Assembly (NCBI GenBank): GCA_029239755.1
Contig: JARBUI010000014.1
Location: 1-64,000 of the forward strand
Direction: 5' to 3'
DNA: 64,000 nt
From: Clostridia bacterium
GTDB lineage: Bacteria; Bacillota; Clostridia; Lachnospirales; Cellulosilyticaceae
The notes below the pieces were generated by a model, which did no database searches, was not told the origin of the DNA, and was given only the letters and a program-made list of their open reading frames with translations. Shown here in pieces: positions 43,804 to 52,764 of this stretch; the first letter of the stretch is position 1; every line of letters starts with the position of its first letter. A program made the translations under genes and the position numbers.

Positions 43804-46800
43804 ATGTCAGCAATTATTTGTGTGGATGAAAAACAATGTGTAGTTTGCAATTCATGTGTTAAGGCATGCCCTGTAACTGATGCTAACATATCTTATATAA
43901 CTGAAGATCAAGTAAAGATTAAAATAAATGACCAAAGGTGTCTTGCTTGTGGAGAATGTGTAAAAGCTTGTTCGCATAAGGCGAGAACCTTTAAAGATGA
44001 CTGTGAAAGATTTTTTGAAGATCTGGCAGGCGGTGAAATAGTGAATATAATCGTTGCACCAGCTATAAAAGTAGGGCTGAAAGATGAATGGATGCACATA
44101 TTAAGCTGGCTAAGAACAATGGGAGTACAGAAAATTTATGACGTTTCTCTTGGAGCTGATATATGTACATGGGGACATGTTAAGCTTTTTTATGAAAATC
44201 CTAATCAAAACCTTATCAGTCAGCCTTGCGCAGCTATTGTAAATTATGTTTTAAAACATAAACATCAGCTGATTAATAGATTATCACCTATTCAAAGTCC
44301 TATGGCATGTACGGCAATTTTGATGAAAAAATATGATCAGATTAGCGGAAAAATAGCTGCGATATCGCCGTGTGCTGCAAAAAAAGACGAGTTTGTTCAG
44401 ACTGGCCTCGTAGATTACAATGTCACCATTACAAGGTTAAAAAAGTATATTCATAAAATAGGAATTGATTTATCTGCCTATGATAAAAATTTTAAATTCG
44501 ATGGAGGAGAAGGCATACTAGGAACGATGTATCCAAAGCCAGGGGGGCTAAAAGAGAATCTTATCTACTATTTAGGTTCTGATTTGAATGTAGTTAGTTT
44601 CGAGGGAGCTGGAACAGTTTATAAAATATTAGATAGTTATGATCATGAAGATAAAGCGGTTCTGCCGCATATATTTGATGTATTAAATTGCGATTTAGGA
44701 TGTAATATTGGACTTGGTACCAATAGAAACAGGAGTTTTCTTGAAATCAATACGCTTATGAATAGTATTTCAGTGAATGCTCATACTAAGGCCCGAGAAG
44801 ACAGACAAAAAAATAAGGTCCAGCAAATCCAGCTTTTTGAGAGTAAGTTTAATCTAAATGATTTTATTAGAAAGTATACCCCTATTACTACACAGGAACA
44901 TGTATACAATGAAGCTGATTTAGAAAGTATTTATATTGGACTTGGCAAACATACACAAAAACAACGTCATCAGGATTGTCATAGCTGTGGGTATGAAAGC
45001 TGTGAACAAATGGCAGTAGCCATTGCAAAAGGGATAAATATATACGAAAATTGTATCGAAAAGATAAGAAGTGACAGTACAAAAAGAGAACAGGAATTAA
45101 GTGATACCTTAAGAAGTGTTGCACAAAAAACAATTGAAGCAGAAGAAGCAGCTAGAGCTAAGGCGGACTTTTTAGCTAATATGAGTCATGAAATAAGAAC
45201 ACCGATGAACGCTATTGTAGGCATGACTGAACTTATGCTTCAAAGTGATTTAACTGGTCTGAATTTGGAGTATGCAAATACGATTAAAGCTTCATCAACC
45301 TCTCTGCTGACGATTATAAACGATATATTAGATTTTTCAAAAATCGATGCAGGCAGACTAGAGATTTTTGATCTCGAGTATAATCTTAGTTCTCTTATAA
45401 ATGATACAGTTAATATGATTAACACAAGGCTTATTACTAAAAACTTAGCATTTCTTGTGGAAGTGAGCAGTAAAATGCCAGCACTTTTAATTGGAGATGA
45501 AATACGCATAAGACAAATTCTAACTAACCTTCTCAACAATGCTGTGAAGTTTACCGAGAAAGGCTTTATTAAGCTGAGAGTTGATTTTGAGCCTATTCAG
45601 CATGAGTCCATTCTTCTTAAGATAGATGTTGAAGATACAGGCATTGGTATTAAGGCAGAAGATGGGCATAAGTTATTTGAGGAATTTAGGCAAGTTGATA
45701 CAAAAAGAAATAGAAATATCCAAGGAGCAGGTCTTGGGCTTGCTATTTGTAAGCAGTTAAGTAATTTAATGGGCGGCCAAATAACCTTTAAAAGCACCTA
45801 TGGGGTTGGATCAACATTTAGCGTTACCCTAAAACAAAAAGTTGAAGATTGGGAAGAATCTGCTAGTATCAAGGATACACAAAGTACTAAAATTTTGGTG
45901 TTTGAACCCAATGTATATTATGCAGAAAGCCTTGAGAGAACATTAACTGCACTTAAAGCTAATGCTATAATGTGTAAGGATGTATCAGTGTTTAAGCAAA
46001 AACTAAGGATAGGTAGTTATACTCATATCTTCTTTGATATGTCAAACGGGTTTGAAGTCATTCGGAGTCAATCAATTGATACACATAAGGCTGTTAAAGT
46101 GGCTATGATGAGTTTAAATGACTACATGACAGATGAAATTGATGAGGATATAAGATTTTTACATAAACCACTCTTATCTATAGCAATAGTAGAAATGCTG
46201 AATGGGGTACAAAATTATCAGGATGGATGTGCAGAAAAGTCAGCAAAGTATTTTTCGGCGCCTGATGCTAAAGTGTTGGTTGTAGATGATAACTTAGTTA
46301 ATCTAAAGGTAGCTACAGGGCTTATGAAGCCTTATGAAATTCAGATTGACACGGCTTTAAGTGGTATGGAGGCGGTGCAGAAGCTTAGACGTGGTAAAGT
46401 TTATGATATCATCTTTATGGATCATATGATGCCGGAACTTGATGGCATAGATACGGCTAAAATTATAAGAAGCATGGACAAAGAGTATTTTAAAAAAGTT
46501 CCTATTATCGCATTAACAGCTAATGCAGTAGGAGATGCAAAACAGTTATTTTTAGATAATGGCATGGATGATTTTTTAAGTAAGCCTATAGAGCTTACAA
46601 AGCTTAACTACATGCTTAAAAAATGGATTCCGAAAGAAAAAGTAACAAGAAATGCAGGAAGAGAAGGAGGCATTCATTCAAGCATATCAGAGATTTTAAT
46701 ATCAGATTCTATCTTAAACATAGATGGTATAGATACTAAGGCAGGACTTCAAAGTTGTCTTGGAGATTTAGAAAATTATAAGATACTCTTAAAAACTTTT

Positions 46801-47301
46801 TTGCTTAGTGGACGAATAAATAGTGAAAAGATAAAGGAGTATTATCATAATAAGCAAATGATGCTCTTTACAACAGAAGTCCATGCTATAAAGAGTTCTG
46901 CGAAAAGTATAGGCGCCCATCAGCTTTCAGAACTTGCAAAAGATTTGGAAGCTGATAGCAGAAAATTAGATTACACTGCTATAGACAGCAAGATTGAAGC
47001 TTTCTTATCTCTGTATGAATGTCTGCTGAATGCCATACATGCTGGACTAGGTGAAGAGCATGCTGGTGACGGCATCCATAGGCAGGGACAAATGCTTAGC
47101 GAGCAGCAAATGTCAAATTACATAAAGTCTATTAAAGATGCTCTTGAAGAGTTTGATTTAGATGAAGTAACAAGGCTGATTGATGAACTGCAAAGCTATC
47201 CTCTGGATACAGTATTTGAGAAGGTATTAAAAGACATAAAAGAGCTTACTCTATTATTTGAATATGATAGGGCACTAGGTAAGATCAAAAAGATGATCTG
47301 A
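43804..47301 (+). CDS. hybrid histidine kinase with [FeFe]-hydrogenase-like sensor domain
   Basis: 1165 residues, no TM. The order is two [4Fe-4S] motifs ([22 protein letters not shown]; 12-60), an Fe-only hydrogenase large-subunit-like domain (about 70-330), an Fe-S domain CHSCGYESC...C (about 395-425, PF04060 type), a coiled coil, HisKA with H462 in SHEIRTPMN, HATPase_c ([22 protein letters not shown]), a degenerate receiver (about 690-800), a true receiver with D873 in [11 protein letters not shown], and an Hpt domain with H1027 in [10 protein letters not shown]-cluster Cys C142, C190, C296 and C300 are kept, but the TSCCP loop is SQPCA, lacking the proton-transfer Cys. It probably senses H2 or redox state. 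Confidence 0.93.
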   Translation: MSAIICVDEKQCVVCNSCVKACPVTDANISYITEDQVKIKINDQRCLACGECVKACSHKARTFKDDCERFFEDLAGGEIVNIIVAPAIKVGLKDEWMHILSWLRTMGVQKIYDVSLGADICTWGHVKLFYENPNQNLISQPCAAIVNYVLKHKHQLINRLSPIQSPMACTAILMKKYDQISGKIAAISPCAAKKDEFVQTGLVDYNVTITRLKKYIHKIGIDLSAYDKNFKFDGGEGILGTMYPKPGGLKENLIYYLGSDLNVVSFEGAGTVYKILDSYDHEDKAVLPHIFDVLNCDLGCNIGLGTNRNRSFLEINTLMNSISVNAHTKAREDRQKNKVQQIQLFESKFNLNDFIRKYTPITTQEHVYNEADLESIYIGLGKHTQKQRHQDCHSCGYESCEQMAVAIAKGINIYENCIEKIRSDSTKREQELSDTLRSVAQKTIEAEEAARAKADFLANMSHEIRTPMNAIVGMTELMLQSDLTGLNLEYANTIKASSTSLLTIINDILDFSKIDAGRLEIFDLEYNLSSLINDTVNMINTRLITKNLAFLVEVSSKMPALLIGDEIRIRQILTNLLNNAVKFTEKGFIKLRVDFEPIQHESILLKIDVEDTGIGIKAEDGHKLFEEFRQVDTKRNRNIQGAGLGLAICKQLSNLMGGQITFKSTYGVGSTFSVTLKQKVEDWEESASIKDTQSTKILVFEPNVYYAESLERTLTALKANAIMCKDVSVFKQKLRIGSYTHIFFDMSNGFEVIRSQSIDTHKAVKVAMMSLNDYMTDEIDEDIRFLHKPLLSIAIVEMLNGVQNYQDGCAEKSAKYFSAPDAKVLVVDDNLVNLKVATGLMKPYEIQIDTALSGMEAVQKLRRGKVYDIIFMDHMMPELDGIDTAKIIRSMDKEYFKKVPIIALTANAVGDAKQLFLDNGMDDFLSKPIELTKLNYMLKKWIPKEKVTRNAGREGGIHSSISEILISDSILNIDGIDTKAGLQSCLGDLENYKILLKTFLLSGRINSEKIKEYYHNKQMMLFTTEVHAIKSSAKSIGAHQLSELAKDLEADSRKLDYTAIDSKIEAFLSLYECLLNAIHAGLGEEHAGDGIHRQGQMLSEQQMSNYIKSIKDALEEFDLDEVTRLIDELQSYPLDTVFEKVLKDIKELTLLFEYDRALGKIKKMI

Positions 47302-47341
47302 AATACAAAAAGCTATAAATAATATAAATGGAGGATGACAA

Positions 47342-47728
47342 ATGGAAGTAACAGAAAACATTAATCAAAAGAACATGTCTATTCAAAAGCCAAAAGGAAT
47401 GGTGGGAAAAATCATTGTATGTGTAGTACTGGCGCTTATACCTATCATTTTATCAGGTATCATGACTTTTTTTAGTTTGCCGCTAAGAGGGCTTTATGTA
47501 TTTGTAATAGGAACTTTTATTGGACTGCTCACTATTCCATTTATGCTTTACATAACAAAGGTGGAAAGCTGGACTAAAAAGTGGTACATATGGATAGGTA
47601 TCATTATAACGATTATGCTTGTTATAATACTTCCTATGTTTAAAAATACAGGAATGTCTCAAATGCAGGATCCGATGCAAAACGGACAGATGCAGGGAAA
47701 TATAATGATGGAAAAAGGTATGTATTAA
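47342..47728 (+). CDS. small membrane protein with Met-rich tail
   Basis: 128 residues, three TM helices (about 20-42, 47-70, 77-100), and a hydrophilic C-terminal tail rich in Met, Gln and Gly (MSQMQDPMQNGQMQGNIMM). Family not recognised. Met-rich tails can bind Cu(I) or interact with membranes; this is speculation. It follows the hybrid kinase by 40 nt and precedes the ribokinase by 24 nt. GGAGG precedes ATG 47342. Confidence 0.7.
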   Translation: MEVTENINQKNMSIQKPKGMVGKIIVCVVLALIPIILSGIMTFFSLPLRGLYVFVIGTFIGLLTIPFMLYITKVESWTKKWYIWIGIIITIMLVIILPMFKNTGMSQMQDPMQNGQMQGNIMMEKGMY

Positions 47729-47752
47729 TTTAATAAGGAAAGAGGAGATTGT

Positions 47753-48652
47753 ATGGTAAGTGATATTGTTGTTGTAGGAAGTATCAATATAGATTTGGTG
47801 ATTAATGCTCCTAAGGTTATCAAAATGGGAGAAACAATACACGGAGAAGGATTTTTTACAGGATCAGGCGGTAAAGGGGCTAATCAAGCATGTGCTATTG
47901 GGAAGCTAGGCGGCAGTGTTTCGATGATAGGATGTGTTGGTGACGATAGTTATGGAAAGATATGTTTAGATAACCTAAGTAACTATGGCGTTGACTTGCC
48001 TGGTGTTGAAGTCATGGAAAACATTAACACAGGAGTGGCTCTTATTGTGCTTGTAAAGGGAGACAACTGCATTATACTTGAGGAAGGGGCTAATAAGTAT
48101 GTTACGCCCGATAAAATTGAAAAAAATCAAGAGGTTATAAAAAATAGTAAACTTATTGTTTCACAGTTTGAGGTGCCCTATGAATCAGTATGCAGGGCTT
48201 TTGCTATCGCTAAGGAGAACGGAGTGACAACAATGCTTAATCCAGCTCCTTCTAGACCAATAGATGAATATCTTTATAGCCTGATTGATATACTGATTGT
48301 TAATGAACATGAGTGCTTTGATCTTACGGGAGTTGAGGTCACAGATGAAGAAAGTGCTCAAAAAGCTTTAACAGCTTTTCTATCTAAAGGGATCAAAACA
48401 CCTATTATCACACTGGGTTCCGAAGGAGCAGTGTTTTTGGAAGAGGATGAAGTATGTCAGATGAAGCCTCCAAAAGTAGAGGCTGTTGATACAACAAGTG
48501 CGGGAGATGCCTTTATTGGAGCGTTGGCCGTTAAGTTAGTAGAAGGCAAAACTTTAAAAGAAGGAATAGACTATGCAAACAAAGTAGGGAGTATAACTGT
48601 CTCGAGAAAAGGGGCACAAAGCTCAATCCCTAACAAAGAAGAAGTAAGATAG
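47753..48652 (+). CDS. rbsK: ribokinase
   Basis: 299 residues of the PfkB family. It phosphorylates ribose or a related sugar at O5. Motifs: VVGSINIDLV, the double-Gly FTGSGGKGANQA (about 38-49), LNPAPSRP, and the ATP/catalytic site VDTTSAGDAFIGALA with the base Asp. Length and signatures are typical of RbsK. AGAGGAG precedes ATG 47753. Its own terminator follows, so it is separate from the sugar operon starting at 49024, but the pathway is probably linked to it and to the RbsABC-type importer at 61592. Confidence 0.9.
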   Translation: MVSDIVVVGSINIDLVINAPKVIKMGETIHGEGFFTGSGGKGANQACAIGKLGGSVSMIGCVGDDSYGKICLDNLSNYGVDLPGVEVMENINTGVALIVLVKGDNCIILEEGANKYVTPDKIEKNQEVIKNSKLIVSQFEVPYESVCRAFAIAKENGVTTMLNPAPSRPIDEYLYSLIDILIVNEHECFDLTGVEVTDEESAQKALTAFLSKGIKTPIITLGSEGAVFLEEDEVCQMKPPKVEAVDTTSAGDAFIGALAVKLVEGKTLKEGIDYANKVGSITVSRKGAQSSIPNKEEVR

Positions 48653-48675
48653 TTTTTCATAGGATTTTTACAACC

Positions 48676-48729
48676 AAAATGAGCTGTAGCCTAACGAAAT
48701 TAATGAGTTAGACAACAGCTCATTTTTTT
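48676..48729 (+). terminator. terminator of the ribokinase gene
   Basis: AAAATGAGCTGT (48676-48687) pairs with ACAGCTCATTTT (48715-48726), with an inner CTAAC/GTTAG stem, followed by TTT. The remaining intergenic sequence to 49023 holds the inverted repeats and promoter listed separately. Confidence 0.85.
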
Positions 48730-48766
48730 ATGCAGCAATTGCTAGTTTATACGTATCTATATTCTA

Positions 48767-48788
48767 TTTTCATAAATAAAAATGAAAA
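48767..48788. promoter_or_regulatory. TTTTCAT/ATGAAAA inverted repeat (possible operator)
   Basis: TTTTCAT (48767-48773) and ATGAAAA (48782-48788) form a 7-bp inverted repeat with an 8-nt spacer. The same half-sites recur in the larger repeat at 48906-48966, which suggests one regulator, perhaps the RpiR-family protein at 55445. Confidence 0.4.
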
Positions 48789-48905
48789 AGAAAATATAAA
48801 GCAAGGTGTGAAGCACTATTCAAAAGAGAGTGAGATTGAATAATCGACCGAAACCCTATATGTGTATAGATGCAAGTGGATGTAGTGTTGAGGTGTTTGG
48901 ATTAA

Positions 48906-48966
48906 AAAATATACATCTTTATTTTCATTTTCATGTTGACAAAATGAAAATAAAGATGTATATTTT
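48906..48966. repeat. 26-bp perfect inverted repeat overlapping the operon promoter
   Basis: Positions 48906-48931 are the exact reverse complement of 48941-48966, with a 9-nt loop CATGTTGAC. The arms contain TTTTCAT/ATGAAAA half-sites also seen at 48767-48788. The promoter of the sugar operon lies inside it. This may be an operator for a dimeric or tetrameric repressor, or a cruciform. Confidence 0.8.
48936..48964 (+). promoter_or_regulatory. promoter of the sugar catabolic operon
   Basis: TTGACA at 48936-48941, 17-nt spacer, TATATT at 48959-48964. Transcription would start near 48971, 53 nt before ATG 49024. The -35 begins in the loop of the 26-bp inverted repeat and the -10 lies in its right arm, so repressor binding would directly block it. 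Confidence 0.75.
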
Positions 48967-49023
48967 AAATATAAGTTGTAACACATTTTAAGGCTTAACT
49001 TTAATTTAAAGGAGATGAAAATA

Positions 49024-49638
49024 ATGCAACAAGATTCAATTTGGCAAAGTGTTGTCAATACCTGGAGTATAGAAGCGGAGTCAATTAGTCATTTACATAA
49101 TAGGATAGATCAAGAAGCAGTAGTAAGTGTAGTAAAGCTTCTTGGAGATTGTACAGGAAAAATACTAGTTGCAGGGTGTGGAACATCTGCAGCGGCAGCT
49201 AAAAAAATAGCTCATTCATTGTGTTGTGTAGAGAGACCAGCATGTTACTTAAATCCCTCAGATGCGGTACATGGGGCACTTGGTATGCTTCAGCCTAATG
49301 ATGTCCTAATCCTTATTTCAAAGGGCGGCAACACAGGAGAAATTACTAATTTAATTCCCGCTTGTAAAACAAAAGGGGCAAAACTAATAGGTGTAACTGA
49401 AAATGAAAACTCTATTTTAGCTGAGCATGCAGATATACTTTTTAAGGTGAAAGTCGAGAAAGAACCTTGCCCATTTAATATGTTAGCTACTGCAAGTACA
49501 CTCGCTGTTATAGCTGCTTTTGATGCTGTATGCATAGCACTTATGCATTATACACACTATACAAAGGAAGCTTTTGCAGTCATCCATCCAGGAGGAGCTG
49601 TAGGAAATAGGCTTCTAAAAAAGGAGGACAACAAATAA
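49024..49638 (+). CDS. SIS-domain sugar-phosphate isomerase (KdsD-like, no CBS domains)
   Basis: About 204 residues, a single SIS domain. Motifs are LVAGCGTSAAAAKKIAHSL, LILISKGGNTGEI and the terminal HPGGAVGNRLL, which is the signature of arabinose-5-phosphate isomerases of the KdsD/GutQ group; the two CBS domains are missing. It would interconvert a phosphorylated aldose and ketose. ATG 49015 is in frame but sits on the AAAGGAG site; ATG 49024 is correctly spaced. It is the first gene of a nine-gene operon with gaps of about 2-120 nt. Confidence 0.8.
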   Translation: MQQDSIWQSVVNTWSIEAESISHLHNRIDQEAVVSVVKLLGDCTGKILVAGCGTSAAAAKKIAHSLCCVERPACYLNPSDAVHGALGMLQPNDVLILISKGGNTGEITNLIPACKTKGAKLIGVTENENSILAEHADILFKVKVEKEPCPFNMLATASTLAVIAAFDAVCIALMHYTHYTKEAFAVIHPGGAVGNRLLKKEDNK

Positions 49639-49639
49639 T

Positions 49640-50686
49640 ATGGCTACAATGAAAGCAATGTATTTTGAAGCAATAGAAAAAATGGTTTTAAAAGAGGTTC
49701 CTATTCCGAGGTGTGAAGAGGATGGGGTGCTAGTAAAGGTAGAAGCTTGCGGGATATGCGGCGGAGATGTCAGAAACTTTTATCAAGGTTTGCGAGCGGA
49801 TGTGGGCAGCCAAATCATGGGACATGAGATAGGCGGCACGGTAGTAGAAACAGGAGCTAAAGTAAGCAGATTTCAAGTAGGTGATAGGGTAGCTATGGCC
49901 CCGGATGTGAGCTGTGGAGAATGCTATTACTGCAAAAGAGGCCTTGTGAATTTATGTGTTGATCACAAAATGCTAGGAACTCACTTTCCGGGGGGGTTTG
50001 CGCAGTACATATCAGTTCCGGGATTTGTTTTGCAAAGAGGGTTTATAGAAAAGATACCTGACACCTTATCATATGAACAAGCGACATTAGCAGAGCCGGC
50101 ATCTTCTGTAATAGCTTGCCAAGAACTTAATGGTGTAAGTGCAGGAGATTGTGTTGTTATTATAGGAGATGGTCCTATAGGTTGTATGCATATAGAAGTG
50201 GCAAGGGCGAGAGGGGCTAGTCAGGTTATTATGGTAGGGCTTACAAGACTTCATGAAGTTCCTCAGTTTAGCCCTGATTATATTATAGATGCCTCTAAGC
50301 AAAATCCAGTAGAAGAGGTTCTGAAAATAACTAATGGATTAGGTGCAGATATTGTTATATGTGCTAACCCTGTTACTTCAACACAAGAGCAAGGCGTAGA
50401 GATGGTAAGAAAAAGAGGTAAAGTAGTATTGTTTGGTGGAGTACCTAAAAGTAATCCTATGACAACACTTAACAGCAATCTTATTCATTATAATGAGATT
50501 ACAGTGATAGGAGCTTTCTCTTATCCAGGAGTTGGTCTTGAAAAAGCAATTAAATATATTAATGAAGGTAAAATAACAGCTGATAAATATATTACAGCAA
50601 CAGTTAAACTAAATGAATTAACAGAGGGTATTCAGTTATCAAGACAAGGTAAGGCACTTAAAGTAGTTGTCAAACCATGGGAATAA
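49640..50686 (+). CDS. zinc-dependent medium-chain dehydrogenase
   Basis: 348 residues, MDR superfamily (sorbitol/threonine/galactitol-phosphate dehydrogenase group). Catalytic zinc region CGICGGDVRNFYQG and GHEIGG; structural zinc Cys CGECYYCKRGLVNLC; nucleotide-binding VVIIGDGPIGCMHIEVARARGA. It oxidises a polyol or sugar alcohol (or sugar phosphate) with NAD(P)+. It starts one base after the SIS gene stop, with GGAGGACAAC as the ribosome site, so coupling is tight. Exact substrate unknown. Confidence 0.88.
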   Translation: MATMKAMYFEAIEKMVLKEVPIPRCEEDGVLVKVEACGICGGDVRNFYQGLRADVGSQIMGHEIGGTVVETGAKVSRFQVGDRVAMAPDVSCGECYYCKRGLVNLCVDHKMLGTHFPGGFAQYISVPGFVLQRGFIEKIPDTLSYEQATLAEPASSVIACQELNGVSAGDCVVIIGDGPIGCMHIEVARARGASQVIMVGLTRLHEVPQFSPDYIIDASKQNPVEEVLKITNGLGADIVICANPVTSTQEQGVEMVRKRGKVVLFGGVPKSNPMTTLNSNLIHYNEITVIGAFSYPGVGLEKAIKYINEGKITADKYITATVKLNELTEGIQLSRQGKALKVVVKPWE

Positions 50687-50752
50687 GAATTACATCTAAT
50701 ATATAACTAAAAACTATAACAAACAATATAATTTTAAAAAGGAGAGATTGAA

Positions 50753-52042
50753 ATGTACGAAATAGACAGTAAATTAGAGAGACTTGAGGCCGAGGGCAAA
50801 CCAGCAATGGTTTCACTTATTGGTGCAGGGCAAATGGGTAAAGATATTGTTGCTCAAGTGGAATGTATGGTAGGGATGGAAATCCCAGTAGTTGTAGACC
50901 TAAGTAAGGAAATAGCAGTTGACGCTTATAGAACAGCTGGCTATAAAGGAAAAATTGTAGAAACAGATTGTTTAGAAGAAGCAATAGCAGCTATAGAAGC
51001 TGGTAAAAAGGTGGCTACTGCAAACTACGAAATAGCTATTAAAGTACCACAAGTACAAGCTGTTATTGATGCCACAGGATCACCAGAAATGGGGGCAAGA
51101 GTATCACTAGAATGTATTAATCATAAAAAGCATATCGTTATGATGAATGTAGAATGTGACATTACTGTTGGACCAATTTTAAGGAAAATGTCAGAAAATG
51201 CAGGAGTTGTTTATTCCTTAACAGCTGGAGATGAGCCTGGGTCAGTCGTAGAAGTTTATAGATTTGCTAAAGCCCTAGGCTTTAAAGTTGTAGCAGCAGG
51301 AAAAGGAAAAAATAATCCACTAGATGTTTATGCAACACCTGATCAGTGGGAAGAAAAAGCAAAAGCAAGAAATATGAGTGCCAAAATGTTAGTAGAGTTT
51401 GTTGATGGTTCTAAAACAATGATAGAGATGGCTGCTGTATCTAATGCTACAGGACTTGTTCCAGATGTAAGAGGTATGCATGGACCTAAGTGTAATGTAA
51501 AAGATCTTACAAAAGTATTTTGCCGTAAAGACCAAGGCGGTATATTAGAAAAAGAAGGTGTAGTAGATTTCGGAATAGGAGATATTAACCCAGGTGTATT
51601 CGTTATTGTAACAACTGATCATCCAAGACTTATAGAAGGCTTAGTTCAAAGAGATATGGGAGAAGGACCAAACTACCTGCTCTTTAGACCTTACCACCTA
51701 TGCAGTATCGAAACACCTATTACTGCAGCTCAGGCTATCATCTACGGAGAATCAACTGCACATCCGATGAATAAATTAACGTCTGAATGTATTACAGTAG
51801 CTAAACAAGACCTTAAAGCAGGTCAAACATTAGATGGTATTGGAGAATACTGTTACAGAGCGAGTATAGAACTTGCTGATGTAGCAAGAGAAGGTAATAT
51901 GCTTCCAGTTGGTCTTGCAAAAGGTGCGGTGTTAAAATGTGATGTGAAAACAGATGAAGTCATTACATATGACATGGTAGAACTAGATAATAAATCAGTA
52001 CTACTTCAACTTAGAAGAATACAAGATCAAATGTATAAATAG
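50753..52042 (+). CDS. NAD(P)-dependent oxidoreductase with C-terminal SAF domain (COG4091-like)
   Basis: 429 residues. An N-terminal Rossmann domain resembling homoserine dehydrogenase (VSLIGAGQMGKDIVAQV, residues 20-36; VIDATGSPEMGARV) is followed by a catalytic middle (YSLTAGDEPGSVVEVYRFAK) and a C-terminal SAF-like domain (about 345-429; LKAGQTLDGIGEYCYRAS). Such proteins are annotated as predicted homoserine dehydrogenases but sit in sugar-acid or polyol operons, where they probably oxidise or oxido-isomerise a C4-C5 sugar derivative. Substrate unknown. GGAGAG precedes ATG 50753. Confidence 0.82.
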   Translation: MYEIDSKLERLEAEGKPAMVSLIGAGQMGKDIVAQVECMVGMEIPVVVDLSKEIAVDAYRTAGYKGKIVETDCLEEAIAAIEAGKKVATANYEIAIKVPQVQAVIDATGSPEMGARVSLECINHKKHIVMMNVECDITVGPILRKMSENAGVVYSLTAGDEPGSVVEVYRFAKALGFKVVAAGKGKNNPLDVYATPDQWEEKAKARNMSAKMLVEFVDGSKTMIEMAAVSNATGLVPDVRGMHGPKCNVKDLTKVFCRKDQGGILEKEGVVDFGIGDINPGVFVIVTTDHPRLIEGLVQRDMGEGPNYLLFRPYHLCSIETPITAAQAIIYGESTAHPMNKLTSECITVAKQDLKAGQTLDGIGEYCYRASIELADVAREGNMLPVGLAKGAVLKCDVKTDEVITYDMVELDNKSVLLQLRRIQDQMYK

Positions 52043-52111
52043 TAAAAGGAAAGTATAATTAAGTTGTGTATCACTTATTCTATATAAATACTATGAAAAG
52101 GGGTAATAATT

Positions 52112-52687
52112 ATGAAAACAGTTAAGAATAAACAGATTCTTGTTGCAGCAGATGTTGCAGGTTATGAACTTAAGGATGCTGTTGTTGCGCATCTGGAGAA
52201 AAATGGCTGGGAAGTAACTGATATTGGAGTTAAGGATAAGGAAGGTAAAGGGGTAGAAATATTCCATCGCATGGCAATTCGCGCGGCTTCCATGGTTAGT
52301 GAAGGGGAATTTGATAGAGCTCTCTTGTTCTGCGGAACCGGTATGGGTGTTCATCTTGCAGCTAATAAAGTTCCTCGTTGTCAGGCAGCGGTTGTTGAAA
52401 GTGTTCCAGCAGCACTTCGCGCCATCACAGGTAATGGCGTAAATATTATGTGTATGGGCGGCTATTACGTTTCTCATCAGATGGGTATTGAAATTGCAGA
52501 CGCTTTCTTGAATAATAGTCTCGGTTCTGGCTATGAATGGTGGGATACATTCTATGACTATCATAAATTTGCCCATGATGAAATCGATAACTTTAATTAT
52601 GAGGAATATAAGAAAAATGGCTTTAAGTTTATGAGTGAGGATACTCCTCGCTATAATTGGGACGGAATCAATCAAAAGGAAAAATAA
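52112..52687 (+). CDS. RpiB/LacAB-family sugar-phosphate isomerase
   Basis: 191 residues, about 40 longer than RpiB (about 150), with an extra C-terminal tail rich in aromatic residues (GYEWWDTFYDYHKF). Family motifs: VAADVAGYELKDAVVAHL (the usual SDH/AADHAG becomes AADVAG) and the active-site CGTGMGVHLAANKVP with Cys. It would isomerise a pentose or tetrose phosphate. The replaced His and the longer tail suggest a substrate different from ribose 5-phosphate. GGGG precedes ATG 52112. It is followed by a hairpin. Confidence 0.85.
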   Translation: MKTVKNKQILVAADVAGYELKDAVVAHLEKNGWEVTDIGVKDKEGKGVEIFHRMAIRAASMVSEGEFDRALLFCGTGMGVHLAANKVPRCQAAVVESVPAALRAITGNGVNIMCMGGYYVSHQMGIEIADAFLNNSLGSGYEWWDTFYDYHKFAHDEIDNFNYEEYKKNGFKFMSEDTPRYNWDGINQKEK

Positions 52688-52712
52688 GAAGAAAACTATA
52701 AATGAGTTATTG

Positions 52713-52745
52713 TGGGTAGTGCTATACACTACCCATAATTTTTAT
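52713..52745 (+). terminator. intra-operon terminator-like hairpin
   Basis: TGGGTAGTG (52713-52721) pairs with CACTACCCA (52727-52735) around a 5-nt loop, then TAATTTTTAT. It sits between the RpiB-like and M24-like genes; GGAGG for the next gene follows at 52751, so downstream genes depend on read-through. Confidence 0.65.
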
Positions 52746-52764
52746 AGAGTGGAGGAAGCTGAGT

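Noticed and set aside
48816..49058. 80-codon minus-strand frame covering the sugar-operon promoter
   Set aside because: It runs through the inverted repeat and promoter, has no ribosome site, and its composition follows the AT-rich repeat.
52091..52729. 212-codon open frame on the minus strand opposite the RpiB-like gene
   Set aside because: It fully overlaps a gene with clear family motifs and a ribosome site. The minus-strand product is a low-complexity, Cys/Phe/Ile-rich string with no recognisable domain.
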